Source: Deltaproteobacteria bacterium
GTDB lineage: Bacteria; Desulfobacterota; Desulfarculia; Adiutricales; Adiutricaceae
Direction: 5' to 3'
Assembly: GCA_031278795.1 (NCBI GenBank)
Contig: JAITJT010000223.1
Location: 1 to 6,400 of the forward strand
DNA length: 6,400 bases
Shown here: piece by piece, positions 1-5,571 of the stretch
Layout: each line of letters begins with the position of its first letter
Position numbering within the stretch: position 1 is the stretch's first letter
The notes under the pieces: model-generated
The model's input: only the letters and a program-made list of their open reading frames with translations
The model's database searches: none
What the model was told of the DNA's origin: nothing
Translations under genes and position numbers: made by a program

Positions 1-1307
1 CCAATGTTACCCAAGGCGCTGGCCGAGGCCGTTATGGAATCAAAGACCCCCATGCCCATGGCCGTGAGCAGAAGTGAGGAGATGGCGAAGATGACGAAAT
101 AGAGGAGAAAGAAGAGCCAGACGCTCTCCAAGACGTTGTCAGGTATTGGTCTTCCGTTTATGCGCACCGGAAAGACTCCCCTGGGGTGGATGTAGCGCCT
201 GAAGTTTCTGTGGATGGACTTGATTAGGATGAGCCAGCGCATGCACTTGAGGCCACCGCTGGTGGAACCCGAGCAGCCTCCAATGAAAAAGAGCATAAAG
301 AGCACACCCACCGCCAGGTTGGGCCATTTGGACCAATCGGTGAGCGCGTGGCCGGTGGTGCTTATGAGGCTCACCACGTGGAAGAAGCTCTGGAAGAGGG
401 CCTGGTGGAGCGTGGTGAAGGTTCGGGAAAAGAACAAGGTGAGCCCCACCACCAGGGTACCCACCACTATGGTGCCGCTGAAGAAGAGCACCTCCGGGTT
501 TAGGAGAAAGGCCCTAAAGTTTCCGGTGAGGGCTTGGTAGTGGAGGGAGAAGCTAATGCTTCCCAGGAACATAAATACTATAGCTACCGAGGGAATGTAG
601 ATTCCCGAGTAGTGTCCGAGGGAGTTGTTCCAGTTGGAAAAACCACCCGTTGAAAGAGTGGAGAAGGTTAGGCATATGGAGTCAAAGGAGTCTAGACCGC
701 CTAGTAAATAGAGTATGAAGAGGACTAAAGTGAAACCCAAGTAGACCATCCAGAGGATCTTGGCTATCTCTTTGACCCTGGGTTTTAGCTTCTCCTTGGA
801 TACTCCGCTGGAGAGCTCGTTTTTTAAAAGGAGCTGACCGCCCACCCCCAGGAAGGGTAAAACAGCCACCATTAAAACGATGATTCCCATGCCGCCTAGG
901 TACTGGGTGAAAGACCTCCAAAACAAGAGCCCCTTGGGAAGGACCGTCAAGTCGTTTATGTTGGTGGCCCCGGTGGAGGAGAGCCCGGAGAAGGACTCGA
1001 ATACCGCCCCCCAAAAGTCCAAGTGTCCGGAAAAGAAGTAGGGAAATGATCCCAAAAGGCTCACCAGAAACCAAGAGATGGCCACCACCGCCAAACCGTC
1101 CCGGGAGCGCATGTCCTGGTGGCGGCTGGTGAAACCGAGTCCCACCAGGGCGCCTCCCACCAGAAGGGCTATGATTCCTGACTTTAGAAACCAGGTGAAG
1201 CTCTCGTCTTGGTAATAGGCGATGGGTATCAGGGGAATGAAATAGGTGAGCCCGGTGAAGAGCACCACCCAGCCGGCCACGTAGGCGATTAGAAAGGGGT
1301 TGGCCAT
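1..1307 (-). CDS. trkH: Trk/Ktr-family potassium uptake protein TrkH, 3' end cut by the window
   Basis: This is the potassium-translocating membrane subunit of a Trk system in the cytoplasmic membrane. The frame is open from ATG at 1307 to the window edge, about 435 codons (family usually near 480-490), so only the last part of the protein is missing. Hydrophobic segments alternate with four pore loops carrying the family's filter glycines: SSTGATN near residues 110-116, STLSTGGFS near 216-224, LISTTGHA near 314-321, and ALGNIG at the very edge. The loop GGCSGSTSGGLK near 343-354 matches the Gly/Ser-rich intramembrane gating loop of TrkH/KtrB. The start overlaps the trkA stop as TAATG, so translation is probably coupled and both subunits come from one mRNA. 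No SD separate from the trkA coding sequence is needed. No internal frameshift or stop was seen. Whether it is called TrkH or KtrB is uncertain; a two-RCK-domain TrkA partner favours TrkH. Confidence 0.95.
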   Translation of the reverse strand, partial: MANPFLIAYVAGWVVLFTGLTYFIPLIPIAYYQDESFTWFLKSGIIALLVGGALVGLGFTSRHQDMRSRDGLAVVAISWFLVSLLGSFPYFFSGHLDFWGAVFESFSGLSSTGATNINDLTVLPKGLLFWRSFTQYLGGMGIIVLMVAVLPFLGVGGQLLLKNELSSGVSKEKLKPRVKEIAKILWMVYLGFTLVLFILYLLGGLDSFDSICLTFSTLSTGGFSNWNNSLGHYSGIYIPSVAIVFMFLGSISFSLHYQALTGNFRAFLLNPEVLFFSGTIVVGTLVVGLTLFFSRTFTTLHQALFQSFFHVVSLISTTGHALTDWSKWPNLAVGVLFMLFFIGGCSGSTSGGLKCMRWLILIKSIHRNFRRYIHPRGVFPVRINGRPIPDNVLESVWLFFLLYFVIFAISSLLLTAMGMGVFDSITASASALGNI

Positions 1308-2662
1308 TATTTTTCAGCCAGGGCCTTTTCCAGAAGGCCAATGGACTCGGAGCGGGACACCACGGCCAAGATATCCTTGGATTCCACCAAGGTGTCGCCC
1401 CTTGGTATTATCACCTGGTCGCCCCTTAAGAGTGCCGCCACAATAGCGTTGGGCGGGAACTTGGCCTCTTGGATATGCTTACCAGCTAATCTGGAGCCCT
1501 CCGGCACCTCCAGCTCAATAATCTCCGCCTCCTCGTTTTGCAAGGTGGAGACCGACACGATGAGCCCCTTCCGCACGTGCTTCAAGATAGCCGAAACCGC
1601 GGCCACCCTGGCCGATACCAAAGCCTCCAAGCCAATGGCCGAAACCAAGGGCACGTAGCTCACTCTATTGACTCTGGTGATAGTGTTCTTGGCTCCTAGC
1701 CTTCTGGCCAGTAAGCAGGAAATCATGTTCTTCTCGTCATCGGTCCCCAAGGCGATAAAGATGTCGCAGTCCTCTATGCCCTCATCCTCCAATATTGATT
1801 GGTCCGTCGCGTCCCCCTTGATGACTATGGTGCGCTTCAATGTTTCGCTCAAGAAATCACAGCGCTCCTGGTTAAGCTCGATTAGCTTCACCACCAGGTC
1901 CTTCTCCTCCAGGCGCTTACTTAAAAGGAGACCCACCTCGCCTCCCCCCATGATGAATATGAGCTTGGGGTCGGTGTACTCCAAGTTGAAGAAGTGGCTC
2001 AGATCCGGAAGATGGTCCGGGGTGGCCGCCAGATAGAGTAGATCCTTCCCCCTCAGAACCGAGTTCCCATTGGGAATGAGTAGCTCGTGGTGGCGGTAGA
2101 TGGCGGCGATGAGCAGCTGGTTCTGTCCGTCCCGGGGGAGTGAGTCCGAAAGCTTCTTCCCCACTATGGGGTGGTGCCTATCCAGCCTCAAACCCACCAG
2201 CTTAAGCCTTCCGCCGGAGACGTCTATGACGTCACCGGCTCCAGGTATGGCCATGAAGTCCATGATGGTATCCACCACCAAGGCCGTGGGGTCGATTATG
2301 TGGTTTATGCCCAGGCCCTCCTGGATCTCCACCTCGGAGAGGCCCTGATAGACCTCGGACTCCCTCAACCTCGCGAGCCTCATGACCATGGGCGCCAAGA
2401 GCTGCACATAGCGGCAGGCCAGGATGTTTTCAGTGTCGCTACCCGTAACCGCCACGAATAGCGCTGATTCACGGATTCCCGCCTGAATCATCACCTCCGG
2501 GCGGTTGATGGGGCTAACTATAGTCTGCACGTCCAAGGTGTCGGCCACCGCGGCTATGCGGTCTGGGTCCTTGTCAATCAAGACCACGTCGATGCGTTCC
2601 TTGGAGAGCTTGTTGGAGATGTTGAAGCCCACCTCCCCTGCCCCGGCAACAATGACCTTCAT
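1307..2662 (-). CDS. trkA: Trk system potassium transporter regulatory subunit TrkA
   Basis: Peripheral cytoplasmic gating subunit that binds NAD(H)/ATP-type nucleotides and controls the TrkH channel. The 451 residues match the two-domain TrkA of about 458 in E. coli. There are two RCK_N/RCK_C pairs. The first Rossmann fold has GAGEVG at 7-12 and an acidic strand-2 end (IDKD, 29-32), followed by a RCK_C unit at about 140-220. The second has GGGEVG at 239-244, E262, GDATD at 283-287, and a RCK_C unit at about 370-445. The first half is unusual: where relatives carry a glycine-rich GxG(S/T) stretch, residues 50-55 read SPINRP. The start gives the canonical MKVIVAGAGEVG N-terminus. AAGAGG ends only 2 bases before the ATG, so AAGGA at 2674-2678 (11-base spacer) may be the working SD. 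First gene of the operon, with trkH overlapping its stop by one base. Confidence 0.96.
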   Translation of the reverse strand: MKVIVAGAGEVGFNISNKLSKERIDVVLIDKDPDRIAAVADTLDVQTIVSPINRPEVMIQAGIRESALFVAVTGSDTENILACRYVQLLAPMVMRLARLRESEVYQGLSEVEIQEGLGINHIIDPTALVVDTIMDFMAIPGAGDVIDVSGGRLKLVGLRLDRHHPIVGKKLSDSLPRDGQNQLLIAAIYRHHELLIPNGNSVLRGKDLLYLAATPDHLPDLSHFFNLEYTDPKLIFIMGGGEVGLLLSKRLEEKDLVVKLIELNQERCDFLSETLKRTIVIKGDATDQSILEDEGIEDCDIFIALGTDDEKNMISCLLARRLGAKNTITRVNRVSYVPLVSAIGLEALVSARVAAVSAILKHVRKGLIVSVSTLQNEEAEIIELEVPEGSRLAGKHIQEAKFPPNAIVAALLRGDQVIIPRGDTLVESKDILAVVSRSESIGLLEKALAEK

Positions 2663-2681
2663 AGCCTCTTAAATCCTTTTC

Positions 2682-2698
2682 GCGCCTCTTTTTGGCGC
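2682..2698 (-). other. Small GC hairpin in the trkA leader
   Basis: GCGCC and GGCGC (five perfect pairs) flank a 7-base A-rich loop, ending 19 bases before the trkA start codon on the minus strand. It is followed by GAAAAGG rather than a U-run, so it is not a terminator. It could affect access to the weak ribosome-binding region just downstream, or it could be chance. Confidence 0.35.
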
Positions 2699-2796
2699 TT
2701 TCCTTCCAGAAGGTTTTCGATTTGGAAACATAAAAAACAAAATCCTACTAGAGCTAAATTAACCGTGAGTCCCCAGATAAGCCCTAGCGCAGCCTT

Positions 2797-2825
2797 ATTT
2801 TAATGGAACCGCGCCTTTATTACAA
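2797..2825 (-). promoter_or_regulatory. Predicted sigma-70-type promoter of trkA-trkH
   Basis: On the minus strand, TTGTAA (2825-2820, 4 of 6 to the -35 consensus) is separated by exactly 17 bases from TAAAAT (2802-2797, 5 of 6 to the -10 consensus). Transcription would begin near 2790, giving an untranslated leader of about 128 bases. It lies downstream of the metG terminator, as expected for an independent trkAH unit. Such matches arise often in AT-rich DNA, so this remains a prediction. Confidence 0.45.
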
Positions 2826-2830
2826 AGAAC

Positions 2831-2876
2831 TAAGAGCTCTAAGAGCTCAAGTTAACTAGCCTTAGGGCTAAGGCTA
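2831..2876. repeat. Palindrome and tandem-repeat cluster upstream of the trkA promoter
   Basis: Three elements are packed into 46 bases. TAAGAGCTC occurs twice head to tail (2831-2839, 2840-2848), each copy carrying the palindrome GAGCTC. AGTTAACT (2850-2857) is a perfect 8-base palindrome. TAGCCTTAG-GG-CTAAGGCTA (2857-2876) is a perfect 9-base inverted repeat around 2 bases. No U-run follows on either strand, so this is not a terminator. Its place about 40-85 bases upstream of the predicted start site suits one or more dimeric regulator sites; the regulator cannot be named. Confidence 0.5.
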
Positions 2877-2961
2877 TAGCATCGGATAACTAAATCAGCC
2901 CAAGGAGCCGCGACTTAGGGAGTTTAGGTAAATTCAAAGGTTCCAAGCTACGTCTATGGGG

Positions 2962-3010
2962 AAAAAAGCACAAAGAAAGGGCCCAAAGCTTTAGAGTCAG
3001 CCCGGGCCCT
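2962..3010 (-). terminator. Intrinsic terminator of metG
   Basis: Beginning 25 bases after the metG stop, AGGGCCC (3010-3004) pairs with GGGCCCU (2984-2978). The stem continues inward as GGGCU with AGCUU (two G-U pairs), interrupted by one bulged U, and closes on an 8-base loop. A U-rich tail runs over 2977-2962 (UUUCUUU, then a run of six U after a short break). The position directly behind metG and ahead of the trkA promoter supports a true factor-independent terminator separating the two units. Confidence 0.8.
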
Positions 3011-3034
3011 AAGTATATAAAGAAAAGGTAAATT

Positions 3035-4954
3035 TTAAGTGATGGGACTTCCGGAGGGTAGCTCCTTACTGGGGCAGAGGAGGGCCAGGGTGTCGTTTCC
3101 GGAGGCGCAGAGCACCATGCCCTGGGATTTAACGCCCATGAGCTTCACGGGGGCTAGGTTGGCCACCACCACTATGCTCTTCCCCACCAGATCCTCAATC
3201 TGGAAGTACTTCTTGATACCAGCCACTATGACCCGCTCCGAGTCCCCAATCTTCACGGTGAGCTTGATGAGCTTGTCGCTCTTGGGAAGGGGCTCGGCCC
3301 CTAGGATGATAGCCGTCCGCAGGTCCACTTTCTTGAAGTCGGCAATGGAGAGCTCCTTAACCGGGCCCTCGGCCTCCTTTTCCGGAGGGCTAAGCTCTTT
3401 GGCCTGCACAGGCTTGGGCGTGGGTATCTCCTTTTCGGCCCTCACGAAAAGGGCCTTTCCGGTTTCAATCTTTCTGCCGTGGGTGAGGGCCTCGGATATG
3501 TTTTTGGAGTTTAGCTCCATGTTATCCGGATTAAGATTGAGCCTCAGCCAGAGCTCCTGGGCCTTTTTGGGCATGACCGGGGATATGAGGGCCCCCAGGA
3601 GGGCGAGGCCCTTCACCAGCATGGCCATGACCTTCTCCAGTCTCGGCATTGTCTCTTGCGATCTAGACAAGACCCAAGGGGCCTCAGAGTCAATTAGCTT
3701 ATTTAAATATCCCACGAAATCCCAGACCTTCTTCAAGGCCTCATTGGGTCTCATGTGGAGGAAGTTATCCTTGTAGTCCTCTATTAACTGCCCCAGCTGC
3801 CTCTCCCAGTCCGAGTCATGCGACAACTCGTTCATCACGTGGGGTGGAATCACCCCACCAATGTACTTGTTGAGCATGGTGATGGAGCGCTGCCAGAGGT
3901 TTCCGAAATCATTGGCCAGATCCGAGTTGTAGCGGTCGAATATCCTCTGGTAGGAAAACTCGCTATCTAGGCCAAAGCTCATCTCTCTGAGAAGAAAATA
4001 CCTTAGGGCATCAGTTCCAAACTCCTCTCTAAGCGAGAAGATATCCACCACGTTACCCACACTCTTACTCATCTTGGACTCGTCCATCTGCCAATAGCCG
4101 TGGACGTTTAGATGCTTGTAGAGGGGCACTCCGGCGCTTTTGAGCATTGTGGGCCAGAATATGGCGTGGGGCTTCAAGATGTCCTTGGCCACGCAGTGCT
4201 CAGCCGCCCCCCAATACCTATGAAAGAGCTCCCCGTCGGGCCAACCTAGGCCGGTAATATAGTTTATGAGGGCGTCGAACCACACGTAGGTTACGTAGTT
4301 CTTGTCAAATGGTATGTCTATGCCCCAGTTGAGCCTAGTCTTGGGCCGGCTAATGCAAAGATCCTCCAAGGGCTCTGACAAAAAGGAGAGCACCTCGTTG
4401 CGGTAGCGCTCCGGGCGTATGAAGTCCGGGTTAGTCTTGATGTGATCTATCAACCAGTCCTGGTAGTTACTCATCTTGAAGAAGTAGTTCTTCTCAGCGA
4501 TGTAGACCGGCTCGGTCTTGTGGTCCGGACAGAGTCCGTCCACAAGCTCCCGCTCGGCGTAGAAGCGCTCGCAGCCCACGCAGTAGAGCCCGCCGTACTC
4601 GCCAAAGTAGATGTCACCCCGGTTGTTCACCAGATCCAAAAACCTGGACACCACGTCCTTGTGACGGGTCTCGGTCGTGCGTATGAAATCATTGTAACGA
4701 ATGTCGAACTTGGGCCAGGTGAACTTGAAGTGGGAGGATATATAGTCCACGTAATCCTGGGGACTAAGCCCCTCCTTGGCCGCGGCCAAGGCGATCTTGT
4801 CCCCGTGCTCGTCGGTGCCGGTGAGGAAATATGAGTCATCCCCAATTAGCCTGTGGAAGCGGGTCATGGTGTCGCAGACGATGGTGGTGTAGGCGTGGCC
4901 CAGGTGGGGCTTGGCGTTGACGTAATATATGGGAGTGGTTATGTAGTATGTCAT
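3035..4954 (-). CDS. metG: Methionine--tRNA ligase, one-zinc Thermus-like type with C-terminal tRNA-binding domain
   Basis: Cytoplasmic class I aminoacyl-tRNA synthetase that charges tRNA-Met, including the initiator, using ATP. It is complete at 639 residues. The Rossmann catalytic core carries the HIGH-type signature HLGH (17-20) and KMSKS (294-298). The zinc knuckle inserted between them is C125-x2-C128 with C142-x2-H145. The stretch around 260-290 (LKPHAIFWPTMLKSAG) closely resembles the Thermus thermophilus enzyme as I remember it. The helical anticodon-binding domain is at about 340-480, a charged Pro/Lys-rich linker at about 505-535, and an EMAP-II/Trbp111-like tRNA-binding domain at about 537-639, which in relatives aids dimerisation and tRNA binding. 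The ATG at 4954 follows TGAGG with a 6-base spacer, a good SD. Single-gene unit, ended by a strong terminator. No missing motif was seen. Confidence 0.98.
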   Translation of the reverse strand: MTYYITTPIYYVNAKPHLGHAYTTIVCDTMTRFHRLIGDDSYFLTGTDEHGDKIALAAAKEGLSPQDYVDYISSHFKFTWPKFDIRYNDFIRTTETRHKDVVSRFLDLVNNRGDIYFGEYGGLYCVGCERFYAERELVDGLCPDHKTEPVYIAEKNYFFKMSNYQDWLIDHIKTNPDFIRPERYRNEVLSFLSEPLEDLCISRPKTRLNWGIDIPFDKNYVTYVWFDALINYITGLGWPDGELFHRYWGAAEHCVAKDILKPHAIFWPTMLKSAGVPLYKHLNVHGYWQMDESKMSKSVGNVVDIFSLREEFGTDALRYFLLREMSFGLDSEFSYQRIFDRYNSDLANDFGNLWQRSITMLNKYIGGVIPPHVMNELSHDSDWERQLGQLIEDYKDNFLHMRPNEALKKVWDFVGYLNKLIDSEAPWVLSRSQETMPRLEKVMAMLVKGLALLGALISPVMPKKAQELWLRLNLNPDNMELNSKNISEALTHGRKIETGKALFVRAEKEIPTPKPVQAKELSPPEKEAEGPVKELSIADFKKVDLRTAIILGAEPLPKSDKLIKLTVKIGDSERVIVAGIKKYFQIEDLVGKSIVVVANLAPVKLMGVKSQGMVLCASGNDTLALLCPSKELPSGSPIT

Positions 4955-4970
4955 CTGCGGCCTCAGTGGA

Positions 4971-5000
4971 AATCTAGCTGGAAATTAACTTAAAGGTCAA
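4971..5000 (-). promoter_or_regulatory. Candidate proximal promoter of metG
   Basis: TTGACC (5000-4995, 5 of 6 to -35) lies 18 bases from TAGATT (4976-4971, 4 of 6 to -10). Transcription would begin near 4964, essentially at the start of the SD (4965-4961), leaving a leader of only about 10 bases. That is uncomfortably short, so the more distant promoter may be the main one. The -35 overlaps the T-run of the preceding terminator, an arrangement expected if that terminator closes an upstream transcript and metG has its own start. Confidence 0.3.
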
Positions 5001-5029
5001 AAAAATGCAGGGTCTTGGAAAAAACCCTG
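4999..5029 (-). terminator. Intrinsic terminator or attenuator in front of metG
   Basis: On the minus strand, bases 5029-5008 form a 9-pair stem (CAGGGUUUU with AAGACCCUG, one G-U pair) closed by the tetraloop UUCC. Two bases later come seven consecutive U (5005-4999). It is the cleanest terminator in the window, yet it sits 45 bases before the metG start and behind no recognisable gene. Either it attenuates metG from the promoter near 5121-5092, or it ends a short RNA of about 90 bases. No T-box sequence and no SAM-riboswitch core was recognised in the leader. Confidence 0.75.
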
Positions 5030-5091
5030 ACGCTTGAAAGAGATTTTTGGGAAAAAGATCCCTAAGGGAGATACTCAAGATAAACTCAGCA

Positions 5092-5121
5092 AATGTACAA
5101 TAATAGAGCGCGAAAAGTCAA
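5092..5121 (-). promoter_or_regulatory. Candidate distal promoter for the metG leader or a short RNA
   Basis: TTGACT (5121-5116, 5 of 6 to -35) lies 18 bases from TACATT (5097-5092, 4 of 6 to -10). Transcription would begin near 5085, about 55 bases before the terminator stem and 130 before the metG ATG. Between start and terminator, CUUGA and UCAAG can enclose a smaller UCCC/GGGA hairpin, so the transcript could fold into more than one arrangement. Confidence 0.4.
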
Positions 5122-5348
5122 TATACTCATGGCGATTGGCCGTGTTTGGACTCAAGCCTGGAAAGAGGGAAAAATTAATCTAAGGCAAAAGCTCTTTATT
5201 TTCCCAAAACAACAAATATAGCTTCATAGATAAAATATTATATAAATAAATCTCTAATATCTCTATTATAGATATTTACCTATACTTAATCTAACAAAAT
5301 AAATCATTTTTTTTGCCTCCTAAATTATTATTGAAGCCTTTGGCCAAT
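5122..5348. other. AT-rich intergenic block
   Basis: Non-coding apart from a possible 13-codon ORF. Bases 5206-5336 contain about 18% G+C by hand count, far below the flanking genes. The block includes an inverted repeat AATATCT/AGATATT (5256-5262, 5270-5276) and a looser 7-base pair GGGAAAA/TTTTCCC (5167-5173, 5199-5205). No insertion-sequence end, direct repeat array or tRNA was recognised. It could be ordinary degenerate spacer or a binding region for an AT-preferring nucleoid protein. Confidence 0.5.
5266..5307 (-). CDS. Possible 13-residue small protein or leader peptide
   Basis: The ATG at 5307 is preceded by TAGGAGG with AGGAGG at 5321-5316 and an 8-base A-rich spacer, the best Shine-Dalgarno arrangement in the window and better than those of the recognised genes. 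The frame reads MIYFVRLSIGKYL and then two stops (TAA, TAG). The peptide is hydrophobic and basic with no run of one amino acid, so it does not look like a classical attenuation peptide for methionine. It lies 312 bases before metG and 42 bases beyond the T-run of the terminator at 5349-5404. I recognise no promoter or homologue. AT-rich DNA makes short ORFs common; only the SD argues for translation. Confidence 0.25.
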   Translation of the reverse strand: MIYFVRLSIGKYL

Positions 5349-5404
5349 AAAAAACCCCCGTCTCCAGGGCGCAAGATAGCTTGGAGGGCCCTGGAATGCT
5401 GGGG
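5349..5404 (-). terminator. Intrinsic terminator downstream of the MBL gene
   Basis: A long imperfect hairpin on the minus strand: CCCC with GGGG as outer pairs, UCCAGGGC (5395-5388) with GCCCUGGA (5370-5363) as the main stem, and CAAG/CUUG closing on CUAU at the top. It is followed directly by six U (5354-5349). It is the last of three tandem structures behind the MBL gene, about 170 bases past its stop, and is the most convincing end for that transcript. Confidence 0.7.
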
Positions 5405-5415
5405 CTCAAAGGAGA

Positions 5416-5443
5416 AAAAACCATATTGACTTGTGTGGTTTTT
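5416..5443. terminator. Bidirectional terminator-like inverted repeat
   Basis: AAAAACCA (5416-5423) and TGGTTTTT (5436-5443) are perfect 8-base arms around a 12-base loop. Because each arm carries its own A or T run, a U-run follows the GC part of the stem on both strands. The stem is weak, with only two G-C pairs, so it may be a secondary stop behind the MBL gene rather than an efficient one. Confidence 0.45.
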
Positions 5444-5468
5444 AAAGGATTCCGTTCAACAGCCTAAA

Positions 5469-5497
5469 CCTCTTGGATGCTTTTTGCTCCTAAGAGG
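5469..5497. repeat. Stable hairpin downstream of the MBL gene
   Basis: CCTCTT pairs with AAGAGG; inside, GGA pairs with TCC and GC with GC, with single-base bulges on each side and a 5-base T loop on the plus strand (A loop on the minus strand). That makes 11 pairs in 29 bases. Only UUU follows on the minus strand, so it is more likely a 3'-end stabilising stem or processing site than a terminator. Confidence 0.45.
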
Positions 5498-5571
5498 GGC
5501 CTAAATACCAATATTTTTGTCGGACTAAAGCCAAAAAGCAAAAAACTTTTCCTGGGACACTTAAAAATAAG

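Larger units (their letters stand above)
2663..3034. other. metG-trkA intergenic region
   Basis: 372 bases without a gene. In transcription order it contains the metG terminator (about 3010-2962), an unremarkable stretch (2961-2877), a palindrome and tandem-repeat cluster (2876-2831), a predicted trkA promoter (2825-2797), and a leader of about 128 bases ending in a small GC-rich hairpin before trkA. No tRNA-like cloverleaf and no SD-preceded small ORF of note was found. I looked for the hallmarks of a c-di-AMP (ydaO-type) riboswitch, which would suit a potassium-transport operon, and could not recognise them by eye. Confidence 0.6.

Noticed and set aside
682..1341. 219-codon open frame on the minus strand
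   Set aside because: It lies in another frame of trkH, which has clear pore-loop motifs. The shadow translation is rich in Gly, Arg, His and Pro without any domain.
1341..2461. Several plus-strand open frames of 82-122 codons
   Set aside because: All are antisense to trkA, which has full-length family similarity; they have no SD and no recognisable motif.
2663..2790. c-di-AMP riboswitch in the trkA leader
   Set aside because: The gene context would fit, but I could not recognise the conserved core by eye. A covariance-model scan would settle it.
3039..3776. 245-codon open frame on the plus strand
   Set aside because: Antisense shadow of the well-supported metG; Ser-rich low-complexity translation and no SD or domain.
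4999..5085. T-box or SAM riboswitch in the metG leader
   Set aside because: The terminator made this worth testing, but neither the conserved T-box sequence before the terminator nor the SAM-riboswitch core is present, and the leader is too short for a T-box.
5089..5133. 14-codon ATG frame reading MSILTFRALLLYIC on the minus strand
   Set aside because: It overlaps the candidate distal metG promoter, has no Shine-Dalgarno sequence, and would not be carried by a transcript from that promoter.
5167..5205. GGGAAAA/TTTTCCC inverted repeat as a terminator
   Set aside because: The 25-base loop and missing U-run make it a weak candidate; it is expected by chance in AT-rich DNA.
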